Shown here piece by piece: positions 28,432-40,171 of a DNA stretch of 64,000 nt. The stretch spans positions 868,001 through 932,000 of the forward strand of contig NZ_WUAG01000001.1 in the NCBI RefSeq assembly GCF_009828855.1. The letters are read 5' to 3'. Every line of letters starts with the position of its first letter. Within the stretch, counting starts at the first letter, position 1. The notes beneath the pieces were generated by a model that did no database searches, was not told where the DNA came from, and was given only the letters and a program-made list of their open reading frames with translations. The translations under genes and the position numbers were made by a program. Source of the DNA: Psychromonas sp. L1A2. Its GTDB lineage: Bacteria > Pseudomonadota > Gammaproteobacteria > Enterobacterales > Psychromonadaceae.

Positions 28432-29208
28432 CTATTTTTTGAAGTCCCAAGAAAGGTTAGATACTAACTGGCATTGGTCGCATTTAAAATCAAATATCTC
28501 AAATAACGGCGCTTTTAATTTCCATTCCCCACCACAACTTGGACAAGGTCTATTTTGTTCTTCTTGCAGTGACTTACCTGCAACACGGTACAGATAATAA
28601 TAGGTTGGTACTTTAGTAATATATTGAATGCGTTTGCACAGGTTAGTGCCACGGTGAAAAAATTTACTGCTTACTTCGCCTAGTTCTTTTAATGCTGCAC
28701 TAGACACTGCAGAGCCATTCATTTGTAATTCGTCTAAGTTCACCCATTCCTCTTGCCATTTGATAGCACTTTTCCTATCTCCATTACTGATTTCTTCAGG
28801 TGTTCGGTAAAGTGGAATAGGAGCCAGCGTTTCGCCACAACGAATAGGTGAGCAAGTATCTAAAAAAGTAGTATAAAGAATTTGCCAGCTTGGTGTGAAA
28901 TTAGTCGCACACTGTTGCGAGTTTAAATCTTCTGCAATGGTTTTAATTTTAGGAGTGAGTAGCCCTGCTTTAGTTAGCCCATTTAAAGCATGTGTTACTT
29001 GAGGACTGTTAAAGCTAGCACTTAAACTATGCTCTTCTGGACAAACTAATCGTGTTGTAAAAACGGCTCCTTGCATTGCCACCGGGAATTCTCGACCAAG
29101 AATTTGTCCATTATAACGGAGCATGTCTAAATAATTATTAATTGCACGTTCAACGGCTGCATATTGCGTATCTTCGTAGCATTCAAAGCTTAATTCTTTA
29201 ATAAACAC
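28432..29208 (-). CDS. DUF2310 family Zn-ribbon protein
   Basis: 258 residues. The C-terminal CPSCGGEW...FDFKCDQCQLV is a four-cysteine zinc ribbon (about residues 222-246), joined to a larger domain typical of DUF2310, annotated as possible nucleic-acid binding. Starts 2 bp after the upstream stop and ends 10 bp before the CreA-like gene, so the operon link is firm. No function established. Confidence 0.82.
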   Translation of the reverse strand: MFIKELSFECYEDTQYAAVERAINNYLDMLRYNGQILGREFPVAMQGAVFTTRLVCPEEHSLSASFNSPQVTHALNGLTKAGLLTPKIKTIAEDLNSQQCATNFTPSWQILYTTFLDTCSPIRCGETLAPIPLYRTPEEISNGDRKSAIKWQEEWVNLDELQMNGSAVSSAALKELGEVSSKFFHRGTNLCKRIQYITKVPTYYYLYRVAGKSLQEEQNRPCPSCGGEWKLKAPLFEIFDFKCDQCQLVSNLSWDFKK

Positions 29209-29210
29209 GT

Positions 29211-29555
29211 TTATTCTTCCAATGCTTCAGGTGATTTGGTCGTGATATTATTGTTCAATGTTTCAAGTTGTGCTTTCAATAGACTAATTTCTTCTTTTAA
29301 TGGGGTAATAGCTTGGGCAATTTTGCTGTTAATTATTTCATCAATACTGCCGACTATTTGCTGAGCTGTTGCGCCTGTTAAAGCCGGTTCAGTCGGTGTG
29401 TTAATCTGTTTGTTAGGATTGTCTTGCCATAGTTTTAAGCCTTGAATAATAGCTGGTAAAGGCGTGTTTTTAGGTAAACGAGCTTTGATTAAAGCAGTGT
29501 TAGGTGTTTTGCCTTCTTTAGCAAGTTGCTGTGCAACTAATATAATACGATCCAT
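29211..29555 (-). CDS. Hypothetical coiled-coil protein
   Basis: 114 residues. The N-terminal 45 residues (VAQQLAKEGKTPNTALIKAR, then LPAIIQGLKLWQ) look like a small helical DNA-binding unit of the KfrA-N type, followed by a Pro/Thr linker and a coiled coil (about 80-105). Similar genes occur beside DUF2310 genes in vibrios as far as I recall. Function unknown. Gaps to neighbours are 2 and 11 bp. Confidence 0.7.
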   Translation of the reverse strand: MDRIILVAQQLAKEGKTPNTALIKARLPKNTPLPAIIQGLKLWQDNPNKQINTPTEPALTGATAQQIVGSIDEIINSKIAQAITPLKEEISLLKAQLETLNNNITTKSPEALEE

Positions 29556-29566
29556 GAACTAACCTT

Positions 29567-29884
29567 TTAAAAAAATGGGTTTTCATCGTCAACAAGACGA
29601 TAAGCTGGCAATTGAAAGCGTGGTTTAACTAAACCGTTTAAGGTGAGTGTACCTTGATAATTATTATCGCCATCACTACTAAATTCAAATACAAAACTGG
29701 CTTGTAAAAAATCACTGCCTAATTTGTAGTTAAAACGTGAGCGAGCAAAAGACAGTAGTTGTAATTCAAGCTTATTACAATGCTGTTCGATCATTTTCTT
29801 AGCTAGTTCAGATTGTTGACGCAATTTCCAAATGGTGGTGCCTACCAATACCATTACGAGAATGAACAATAAATCCCATATCAT
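29567..29884 (-). CDS. DUF3301 domain-containing protein
   Basis: 105 residues. One N-terminal membrane helix (about 4-20), then a cytoplasmic segment with AKKMIEQHCNKLELQLLSFAR and the C-terminal FQLPAYR typical of DUF3301. Unknown function. In a tight operon, 14 bp after DUF3549 and 11 bp before the next gene. Confidence 0.82.
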   Translation of the reverse strand: MIWDLLFILVMVLVGTTIWKLRQQSELAKKMIEQHCNKLELQLLSFARSRFNYKLGSDFLQASFVFEFSSDGDNNYQGTLTLNGLVKPRFQLPAYRLVDDENPFF

Positions 29885-29898
29885 TATATAACCTATCC

Positions 29899-30945
29899 TT
29901 AAGTGTTTTCTTTCAATCCTGAAAATAATAAACCAATCGCCTGTGATAACGCAGGTGAACGAGCGGTTAAACGTAATTGTTTTAATACTTTATCTCTTAA
30001 TGCAGGGATAGCGACTAAGTCTGCAAAAAGTTGTGGGAACAATGCTTGTTGATGTATTGCTAAGGCTTCAAAATAACGATTTAATAGTGTTTCATCTTCT
30101 AACTGAGCCCAACAACGCCCTGCAATAGTAATGTACCAGTCAGCTTCATGTACAAGCGTTGATGAAAATTGTTCATTTAATAATTGTTTAGTCATACCCT
30201 GTGCATTCGCACTGGCAATGGCTCTTAATAATAAAATAGCCGTTGTGCCTTGACCTAACTGTAGGCGTTTTGTTGCTTGTTGGGTTATTTTTTCAGCTAG
30301 TTCAGTATTGATGTCACTTTGATTCTCAAGGCATAGAGATAACGTTTGCAATGGTTGCTCTGGCAAATGATCCAACGCATTAATTATTTTTTGTTGGTTA
30401 TTATCATAATTTAGGCGAGCACCTAAATCTGCAAAGCCTTGGAAACCTAATGTTTGCCATTGTTGCCAGTCTTGTTCGCCTGAAAAGTAGCTTTGTACTA
30501 AAGGGTAAAAAGAAGAAGCAGGGCGTATAAAGGCACTATTGATGTTGGCATTAAAAATAGCTAATTTTTCAGCACTCGGTTTGAATACAAATGGATTACT
30601 CGCTAAACGTTCTTGTAGTTTATCACTTATTTTAGCGGTTAGATCTTCACCCATAGCTTCAACGACCATTCGAATAAAGCTAGTTTGAGCGGTTATTTTC
30701 ATTAAACCTTGTTCGTCTAATGGCATTTTCAAAAACCAAACATAGTGTTCTTTCTGAGCTGCAACTTGCCAAAAAGTTAACGCAATAAAAGCATGTTGTT
30801 GAATAGGGTAAGGATAAGCCTGTTCATTATTGGCCACTTTTTGGAATTCGCTGTTACTGACTTTCTGCACAATACGTCCTAAATCATATACACGGTATTG
30901 GCATTGGGCTTGTTCTAAAAAATTGGTTAGGGTATTCATGCTCAT
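29899..30945 (-). CDS. DUF3549 family protein
   Basis: 348 residues, soluble, mostly helical. NTLTNFLEQAQCQYRVYDLG at the start and the YPIQQHAFIALTFWQ block (about residues 44-58) are family marks of DUF3549. Function unknown. It heads the operon DUF3549-DUF3301-coiled coil-DUF2310-CreA-like. A second ATG lies two codons downstream and may be the real start. Confidence 0.85.
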   Translation of the reverse strand: MSMNTLTNFLEQAQCQYRVYDLGRIVQKVSNSEFQKVANNEQAYPYPIQQHAFIALTFWQVAAQKEHYVWFLKMPLDEQGLMKITAQTSFIRMVVEAMGEDLTAKISDKLQERLASNPFVFKPSAEKLAIFNANINSAFIRPASSFYPLVQSYFSGEQDWQQWQTLGFQGFADLGARLNYDNNQQKIINALDHLPEQPLQTLSLCLENQSDINTELAEKITQQATKRLQLGQGTTAILLLRAIASANAQGMTKQLLNEQFSSTLVHEADWYITIAGRCWAQLEDETLLNRYFEALAIHQQALFPQLFADLVAIPALRDKVLKQLRLTARSPALSQAIGLLFSGLKENT

Positions 30946-31278
30946 GAAAAAATATCTTTGTTATTAATGGTGGGGCGATTATATACGGGTATGCCTCATA
31001 CCTCTATGTCGTTATGTCTAACTCTCGGGGATTTCTAATAAAAAATCAGTTAACTAAAACCCTATAGTCATTTGATGAGTAAGGTGCATTTTACTTAAAA
31101 AATCGCCTTACTTGTTCTAGAGGAGAAAGTAATCACCTATTCTAAATTTCCTGAATTGTTGTGTGGTTTAATGAATAATTCCATATTTTATAAAAGTAGA
31201 ATGCATAACCCATCGTATTAGCTCACCTAATACGTTAATTAACCGCACATAATCTATTGTCATAAGCAAAATTTAAAC
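30946..31278. other. Intergenic stretch, no gene
   Basis: AT-rich DNA between the DUF3549 start and the katG terminator; presumably holds the operon promoter. No repeat or RNA gene recognised. Confidence 0.5.
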
Positions 31279-31313
31279 AAAAAAAATCCCTAATGAATGA
31301 ACATCAGGGATTT
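31279..31313 (-). terminator. Rho-independent terminator of katG
   Basis: Read on the minus strand: AAATCCCTGATG, loop TTCATT, CATTAGGGATTT followed by more T, with one G-U pair. It lies 90 bp beyond the katG stop. Confidence 0.88.
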
Positions 31314-31402
31314 GTAGTTTTTCAATCTTTAGGCTAGTAATTAGAGGTTAAACTGATCGCTACCATTTAATATTAATTAATAGCGATGGTTATATTCTCG
31401 AA

Positions 31403-34052
<2,650 letters not shown>

Positions 34053-34094
34053 AAATTAAACCATTAATTAAGTCACTCATTAATGGTTTAATTT
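34053..34094 (-). terminator. Terminator of the YihU-like dehydrogenase gene
   Basis: Perfect 16-bp AT-rich stem, AAATTAAACCATTAAT (34053-34068) with its complement at 34079-34094 and a 10-base loop. A second hairpin (TACTCACTA 34094-34102 with TAGTGAGTA 34129-34137) sits between it and the stop. U-tract on the minus strand is weak. Confidence 0.6.
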
Positions 34095-34143
34095 ACTCAC
34101 TATATTATCGGTTCATAGAAAGACAATGTAGTGAGTATTCAAA

Positions 34144-35028
34144 TTACTTCTCTAATTTGCTGTTGAAGTAATCGAAAATGACTGGCACGTCATTTTGACC
34201 AAGACCAGCATCTACAGCTGCTTGTAAATTAGCAGAAGTACCTTGAGCGATTAGAGACTCGCCACCTAGGTCAGAAACCATTTGGTTGAAGTAACCAAGG
34301 TCTTTGTTTGCGTTAGCAACAGAGAAACCTAATTTTTCTTCGCCATCTACAGCATAGAATTTAGTGAACTGCATGAATGGTGAATTAGATGGGCCTGCAG
34401 ACATAATATCAAACAGTTGTTGTCCATCAACACCAGCAGCTTTTGCAACAGCAAATGCTTGTGACATAGCTGTTACTGTAGTCATACCAATGAAGTTATT
34501 GATTAACTTAGTTGTGTGACCTGCACCAAGTGCACCAAGGTGGAATACGTTTTCGCCTTGCTCATCAAGAACAGGTTTAACTTTGTTGAAAGTATCGATA
34601 TCGCCAGCAGCCATGATGTTCAATAAACCATCTTTAGCGTGTGCAGGAGTACGGCCTAAAGGTGCATCGATCATACCACAGCCTTTTTCAGCAAGTGCTG
34701 CGCCGATTTTACGAGTAGAATCTGGAATAGAAGTACCGAAGTCAATTAATGTTTTGCCTTCAGACATACCAGCTAAGATACCGTCTTCAGCATAAACTAC
34801 TAATTCAACTACTTTTGAAGTAGTCAGTGCAAGCATTACTATGTCACTTTTTTCAGCTAGTTCTTTGCCTGAAGCAACTTCAGTTGCATTGCCACGAGCA
34901 ATTACTTTAGCAACAGCATCTTTGTTAAGATCCATTACGTTTACTTGAAAACCACGAGTCTGTAAGTTTTCAACCATGTTGCCGCCCATAAGGCCAAGCC
35001 CGATGAAACCAATTACTGGTTTTGTCAT
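34144..35028 (-). CDS. NAD(P)-dependent beta-hydroxyacid dehydrogenase, YihU-like
   Basis: 294 residues. The Rossmann motif GFIGLGLMGGNM opens the protein and the catalytic lysine is in TTKLINNFIGM (about residue 171). The substrate motif reads DAPLGRTPAHAKDGLL; the usual hydroxyisobutyrate enzymes have a DAPVSGG form, while the PVGRT-type is that of sulfolactaldehyde reductase YihU. So a small hydroxyacid or sulfonate aldehyde is the likely substrate, not proven. No sulfoquinovose genes are adjacent. Confidence 0.82.
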   Translation of the reverse strand: MTKPVIGFIGLGLMGGNMVENLQTRGFQVNVMDLNKDAVAKVIARGNATEVASGKELAEKSDIVMLALTTSKVVELVVYAEDGILAGMSEGKTLIDFGTSIPDSTRKIGAALAEKGCGMIDAPLGRTPAHAKDGLLNIMAAGDIDTFNKVKPVLDEQGENVFHLGALGAGHTTKLINNFIGMTTVTAMSQAFAVAKAAGVDGQQLFDIMSAGPSNSPFMQFTKFYAVDGEEKLGFSVANANKDLGYFNQMVSDLGGESLIAQGTSANLQAAVDAGLGQNDVPVIFDYFNSKLEK

Positions 35029-35701
35029 GTCTAACTCCTAAATGTCTTATTATATGTTTACCTGAGAGTGCAGGATAACCGCCTGTCTATATTTAATCAA
35101 TCCTTGATAGCTTGAAATCCTTTTTAGGTCACGAATAATGACTATTGGATCATAAAATATATTAAAAATTTGTTATTCAAAGGAATATTAAAATAACAAA
35201 GTGAATACTATTATGGTTACTCACTATAAAATTTATCACACTATTAAAGATATCGAATAAGCATTAAGCAGTTGATTTTCATGTTGTTATATATGTTACA
35301 CAAGCATAAAAAATTAAACTATATGTATGTCTAAAAATTAGATAAATTTAATAATGAACTATTTACTGTATTTTTATCGATTATGATTGTTTAAGTCGAA
35401 GGTATAGATATAGGTGAAGAGAGGTTTATTTAAGTAATCGTTTTTGAAAGGTCATAAATATAAAGATTTATACTGAGTGATGTATTTATAATTGAATAGT
35501 GTCATTTAAAGTATTAAAAAATAAGCTTATTAGTATTACTAATAATGTCGCTATGTTTTTGTTCATAACAGGATTTTCTTTATACTAAGCTTTTTATTTT
35601 GTTGATATAAACGCTCTAACCTAACGCTTCTTAGTGCCATTACTTTACTGTTTTAACCATTTTTACTTATCTGTGATGAACCAGAAAATTAAAATGAGAG
35701 C
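35029..35701. other. Long AT-rich intergenic region
   Basis: About 670 bp with no open frame above 60 codons and no repeat that I recognise. It presumably carries the promoter of the dehydrogenase gene. Confidence 0.5.
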
Positions 35702-35729
35702 AAAAAAAAGCCTCGCTAAGCGAGGCCTT
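35702..35729 (-). terminator. Terminator of the PEP-CTERM gene
   Basis: On the minus strand, GCCTCGC, loop TTA, GCGAGGC, then eight T. It starts about 20 bp beyond the stop codon. Confidence 0.93.
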
Positions 35730-35749
35730 ATTATTTCTAGCTAATTAAT

Positions 35750-36403
35750 TTACACATTTTTCTTTTTACGAGAAAAACCTAAACCAATTAAACCTAAACC
35801 AAATATAGCGATTAATGCTGGCTCTGGTACGGTACCAATTACTTGTACAACGTGTGTACTATCGCCAGTAAATCTATCACCAGCTCTATCTGTATGGTAA
35901 TAAGTTTGTTTCTCATTTGTTTCTAATGCAGTAAATTGAGACTCATCACTAAAGTCATGATGTTCAGCTAAAAAATAAGTTCCGCTCTCTAGTTGAATTT
36001 CTAAATCAGAGATTAAGAATGAAACTACGTCAAAGCTATCATTAAATCTATCTGTAAATGAATAGGCATCGCTGGTTGAAGCCTTAGTTGTGCCACTATA
36101 CAAAGCAGCCCCATACGGGTCATCACCAGAAATTATTTCCCAGCTAGTTGATAGGTAATTTGAAAGACCTACTCCATTAGGGTTGGTGTCATTAAAATCG
36201 GTAGCAAAAAATTCAAATCCGGTTATATCCCAATCTTGATCTGCTGTAAATTCAGAAATAACCCACCATTCAGTTGACCCGATACATCCTTCAGCAACAC
36301 ATTTGTAGCTGTTTTTTGTAGCTTGCCCTGAATCATATAATGCAGAAGCATTAACTGAAGCGCTCATTAATAAAAAAACAAACATACTGAGGATTTTTTT
36401 CAT
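35750..36403 (-). CDS. PEP-CTERM sorting domain-containing exported protein
   Basis: 217 residues: signal peptide (about 1-19, cleaved near VNASAL), a beta-rich domain with a Cys pair (CVAEGC), and at the C-terminus VPEPALIAIFGLGLIGLGF followed by SRKKKNV. This is the PEP-CTERM tripartite signal (VPEP, hydrophobic helix, basic tail) recognised by an exosortase such as EpsH. No exosortase gene is in the window. Such proteins usually go with exopolysaccharide or biofilm matrix. Confidence 0.88.
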   Translation of the reverse strand: MKKILSMFVFLLMSASVNASALYDSGQATKNSYKCVAEGCIGSTEWWVISEFTADQDWDITGFEFFATDFNDTNPNGVGLSNYLSTSWEIISGDDPYGAALYSGTTKASTSDAYSFTDRFNDSFDVVSFLISDLEIQLESGTYFLAEHHDFSDESQFTALETNEKQTYYHTDRAGDRFTGDSTHVVQVIGTVPEPALIAIFGLGLIGLGFSRKKKNV

Positions 36404-36685
36404 AACTTATATTCCAATTCTTTAGCTTAATTAAATTAATACTCTATATTAGATATAAAGCAATTAAAGTGCCATAGTTGTATCATGTTGATCTTAAATT
36501 TCTTTTTTACTATAAATTTTGTAAATTAACATTAACTGTAAAGTAATCTGACACTTTTTAGGTTTTAAGCAATATAATTAAAAAAGTGATTTTATAGCCG
36601 TTAAGATAGTTAAAATAAGATGTACTTAATTAGGGTACGTCATTCTTCCTCTTACATTAGACCTTACATGAAGCTTTCTCATTCA

Positions 36686-37927
36686 TTAATTAATGTGTTC
36701 TTGATGCTGTCTTTGCTTATAGCGATTCAGCGCTTCTAAAAAGTAATAATCAGTAAAGCTCGCAGGAACATCAATAGCACTTGGTTTTGTATAATAATGA
36801 ACTGATTTATCAATGATTGGGGCTTTGCTGGTGTCTTCAATGAAATAAGGTTTACTCATTAAAGCGCTTAATATGACATGGTATTGTTGGGTGAACTTTT
36901 CACGTTGCTCAGTCTCTTTAATATAACCAGACATTTCAATTAATGCCGAAGCAAAGATAGCTGATGCAGAGGTGTCAGGTTGTAAAATGTTACTATCAAG
37001 ATCCCACATCGAAATGCCATCTGCAGCAAGTCGTGACATAAAGTAGTTAGATAAGGTTTTAGCGTAGTTTAAATACGTTGGATCTTGAGTGTAGCGGTAC
37101 ATAACGACCATGCCATAAACCATCCACGCGTGGCCGCGAGACCAAGTGGTTTCATCGCCATCTCCTTGTAACGTTCCTTTGTTAATTATTGCACCTGAAT
37201 CTTTGTTGTATCTTACTATGTGGTAACTACTGCCATTTTCACGAACGAAATCTTTATAGGTTTTTAGTGCGTGGGTTTTCGCATATTCAGCCCACTTTTT
37301 ATCGCCACCATTTTCTGCTGCCCATAACAGTAACTCTAAATTCATCATAATGTCGCTAACAACTGGCGTCGAGTTTTCAAAATGTTTATCGTCCCAATCA
37401 GAGCTTATTAAGCCTATTTTAGGTTGGTAACGTTTAGCTAATGTTGCTGCTGCGGCTAAGATGGTTTGTTTGTAACTTTCTTTATCGATGTCATCACTAA
37501 ATACTAATGCATTGCCGAAAGTACACATAAACTTAAAGCCTAGATCATGGCTGCCATCATCATTAACTTGATCTGCAAGAGTCTCTGTCCATTGTTTTGC
37601 CCAAGTTTGATAGCGTTGATCACCACTTAATTTATAAGCCTGCCATAAACTGCCAGGATAAAACCCAGCGGTCCATTTATGGGACGTATTTAAATTCCAA
37701 GCCAATTCTTTGTTCGCATAAGTCGGAAATAAAGTGGGGTCTTTTATAAGTGCGACGCTGCTTTCTAGATGTGCCAATGAGAGGGCTATTGCTTTATCAA
37801 CTTTCTGGTCAAAGGCTTGCTCTTGAGCGTTATCGTTTGCATAGGCCATATTGAATACAGCAGCGCTCGATAAAATAATGAATGGCAGCAATGAAGTCTT
37901 TATTTTTTTGATTAGAAGTTGATGCAT
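36686..37927 (-). CDS. Glycoside hydrolase family 88, unsaturated glucuronyl hydrolase-like
   Basis: 413 residues with a signal peptide (about 1-30, cleaved near MAYAND). The alpha6/alpha6-barrel signature is seen in KWTAGFYPGSLW, the first catalytic Asp in GSHDLGFKFMC and the second in NSTPVVSDIMMNLELLLWA, and WSRGHAWMVYG. GH88 enzymes remove unsaturated uronic acids left by polysaccharide lyases. No lyase is next to it. Period-17 repeats lie just upstream of its start. Probably periplasmic. Confidence 0.88.
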   Translation of the reverse strand: MHQLLIKKIKTSLLPFIILSSAAVFNMAYANDNAQEQAFDQKVDKAIALSLAHLESSVALIKDPTLFPTYANKELAWNLNTSHKWTAGFYPGSLWQAYKLSGDQRYQTWAKQWTETLADQVNDDGSHDLGFKFMCTFGNALVFSDDIDKESYKQTILAAAATLAKRYQPKIGLISSDWDDKHFENSTPVVSDIMMNLELLLWAAENGGDKKWAEYAKTHALKTYKDFVRENGSSYHIVRYNKDSGAIINKGTLQGDGDETTWSRGHAWMVYGMVVMYRYTQDPTYLNYAKTLSNYFMSRLAADGISMWDLDSNILQPDTSASAIFASALIEMSGYIKETEQREKFTQQYHVILSALMSKPYFIEDTSKAPIIDKSVHYYTKPSAIDVPASFTDYYFLEALNRYKQRQHQEHIN

Positions 37928-37930
37928 AGT

Positions 37931-38066
37931 TTTCTCAAAGTAATGGTTTTCTCAAAGTAATAGTTTTCTCAAAGTAATGGATTTCTTAAAGTAATGGATT
38001 TCTCAAAGTAATGGATTTCTTAAAGTAATGGATTTCTCAAAGTAATGGTTTTCTTAAAGTCATAAG
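37931..38066. repeat. Tandem 17-bp repeat, eight copies
   Basis: Units of form TTTCTCAAAGTAATGGT begin at 37931, 37948, 37965, 37982, 37999, 38016 and 38033; the eighth (38050) is degenerate. C/T alternates at position 6 (TTTCTCAAA or TTTCTTAAA). The array starts 3 bp before the GH88 ATG (minus strand), where the leader and ribosome site would be; read on that strand each unit has CCATTACTTTGAGAAA. Confidence 0.95.
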
Positions 38067-38164
38067 TTAAGTGTGGAGAATATATGGATGTGCTGGTTTT
38101 AATAAGCAAGCTTATTGAATACTGTGTTGCTTATCAAATTAATATTTCTTACATATCATTATTT

Positions 38165-38210
38165 AATAGTGGCTATTAATGTAGTAGTGGATAGCCACTA
38201 TTTTATTTTT
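38165..38210 (+). terminator. Orphan terminator upstream of truC
   Basis: Perfect 12-bp stem AATAGTGGCTAT (38165-38176) with ATAGCCACTATT (38191-38202), 14-base loop, then TTATTTTT. No plus-strand gene precedes it, so it may end a small RNA or a truC leader. Confidence 0.72.
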
Positions 38211-38388
38211 GTCTTAATGCTCGCTTGAAACAATAGCAACATGCAGTTTGTGGTGGTTATTGTTATTATCTTTCAATTTTATCACCTTTTTAATAATCAG
38301 GTTTTAACTGCCTTATTTAGGCATGAGCATAAAGTCACTCTAAATGACCTTATCATTCTCTATACCAATGTATTTGCAAGTGAGTAAC

Positions 38389-39234
38389 ATGAAACAACAA
38401 ACAGAATTAGAACCTGGTTTACATGACCATCAAGAAGACGATCTTGATAATATCGACACCATGCTGGCGACGGTTGAAGAGCAACAAGATATTGTGGTTG
38501 AGAGTAGCAGCCCTGAACTAGAAATTTTATATCAGGATGATTATCTTGTGGCGATTAATAAGCCATCGGGCTTGTTGGTTCATCGTAGTTGGTTAGATAC
38601 TCATGCAACCGAGTTTGCTGTTCAAAAACTACGTGACCAAATAGGTCAACATGTGTATCCAGTGCATCGTTTGGACAGACCAACATCAGGGGTATTATTG
38701 TTTGTGTTAGATAAAGATAGCGCACGCCATTTAATGCAACAGTTTATCGATCAAACAACCGAGAAAAGTTATGTTGCGGTAGTGCGAGGGCACTTAGATC
38801 AAGGACTGTTAGATTATCCTCTGAAATATCAATACGACAAAATTGCAGATAAAAAAGCAGATATGACTAAACCGCCACAAGAAGCAGTGACAGAGTATAG
38901 TTGTTTAGCACAAACAGAAGTGCCGATTGCCGTTGGACCTTATCAAAGCGCTCGTTATTCATTAATGAAACTAGTGCCTAAAACTGGACGTAAACATCAA
39001 TTGCGTCGTCATATGAAACATTTACGACACCCTATTGTAGGCGATACTTCACACGGTGACGGTAAACATAACACGATGTTCAGAGACAATTTTGATATTC
39101 ATCGTTTACTATTACATGCCGCTTATTTAAGTGTTATCCATCCTAAAACAGAACAGAGAGTTGATATTCATGCGCCACTGACAAGTGAGTTTGCACGAGT
39201 ATTATCTGAGATTAATCTATCAGTAGAGAAATAA
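38389..39234 (+). CDS. truC: TruC, tRNA pseudouridine(65) synthase
   Basis: 281 residues. RsuA/RluA-family fold with catalytic Asp in HRLDRPTSGVLLF (about residues 87-99), INKPSGLLVHRSW before it and KTGRKHQLRRHMKH after it. TruC modifies U65 of tRNA-Ile and tRNA-Asp. The acidic N-terminal extension of about 50 residues is longer than in E. coli TruC. I chose the ATG at 38389 over that at 38344. The next gene starts 1 bp after the stop. Confidence 0.9.
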   Translation: MKQQTELEPGLHDHQEDDLDNIDTMLATVEEQQDIVVESSSPELEILYQDDYLVAINKPSGLLVHRSWLDTHATEFAVQKLRDQIGQHVYPVHRLDRPTSGVLLFVLDKDSARHLMQQFIDQTTEKSYVAVVRGHLDQGLLDYPLKYQYDKIADKKADMTKPPQEAVTEYSCLAQTEVPIAVGPYQSARYSLMKLVPKTGRKHQLRRHMKHLRHPIVGDTSHGDGKHNTMFRDNFDIHRLLLHAAYLSVIHPKTEQRVDIHAPLTSEFARVLSEINLSVEK

Positions 39235-39235
39235 T

Positions 39236-40171
39236 ATGTTCAAAACCTTGAGTAAAGTATTGGTCGCATTCGTTGTTATCGTCATTGTGTCGTATTTTTT
39301 ACAAAATAGAGCAAACACACCAGAGGCTTGCACAAACATTGAAGGGTATTGGAATGCTGATCAAAATAGCTGTGAAGATAAAACTGAAAAAATGATTTTC
39401 CAGTCGTTATCTAAACCTCATCCTGTTTCGATTGTGTATCCTGATAATCAACGTCTAGTGAGTTTAGACAAAGCAGAGCAAGTCGAACAAGAGATCTATC
39501 TTCGAGGGTATTATCAAGACTTAGTTACTTCACCTGAACATAAAGTAACTGAACAGGAGGCAACTAATGGTCAGGATAAAGCTATTTATGAAAGAGGTTC
39601 TGTCTTTTTAAATATGTCTAAGTTAAGTTTGTTAGCTGACAATAGAACGGGTATTACTTATTTCGCTGCGCCTTTTGTTATTAATACGGCGGGTCGTGGT
39701 ATTTTCGATTATATCGGACTTTTTTCTTATGATTTTGCTAGCCAACAAGCAACACATTTAAGCTCTGAGTTATTAGGCAATCGTATTCGTGAACAAACGA
39801 TAGTGATTAAAGAGAAAAGTATTGTTAAAGATAATGTGTTTGTTCAAGAGGGCATGATTGAAGTTCACTTTAAAAGCCATGGACCTAAACAAGCGGCGGA
39901 AGATTATCCAACACAGTCGAATAAAATGACATTACAGCTGGTGGCACTAGATCCAAAAGATGATCAACATGCAGCATTTAGACGTATTACTATTGATAAA
40001 AAGACCACTCATAAAAAAACAGCTAATAATAAGAATGCTACTGATAACAACTCGGCTAATAGCACTATGCATAAAAGTTGGGATACGGATTCAGATGGTA
40101 TCAATGATTGTGAAAAGCAGAACAGCTGCGACCATACTGTTGATTACTCTCAAGAAAAGACAAACGATTAG
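39236..40171 (+). CDS. Membrane-anchored protein of unknown function
   Basis: 311 residues, not recognised as a named family. An N-terminal signal anchor (about residues 8-24) is followed by a Cys-containing CTNIEGYWNADQNSCED segment, a beta-rich domain (residues about 80-240) and a Lys/Asn/Thr-rich linker. It ends with DTDSDGINDCEKQNSCD, a thrombospondin type 3-like calcium loop. The middle resembles inner-membrane CreD proteins (YFAAPF...GRGIFDYI) only faintly. Adjacent to truC with 1 bp between. Confidence 0.6.
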   Translation: MFKTLSKVLVAFVVIVIVSYFLQNRANTPEACTNIEGYWNADQNSCEDKTEKMIFQSLSKPHPVSIVYPDNQRLVSLDKAEQVEQEIYLRGYYQDLVTSPEHKVTEQEATNGQDKAIYERGSVFLNMSKLSLLADNRTGITYFAAPFVINTAGRGIFDYIGLFSYDFASQQATHLSSELLGNRIREQTIVIKEKSIVKDNVFVQEGMIEVHFKSHGPKQAAEDYPTQSNKMTLQLVALDPKDDQHAAFRRITIDKKTTHKKTANNKNATDNNSANSTMHKSWDTDSDGINDCEKQNSCDHTVDYSQEKTND

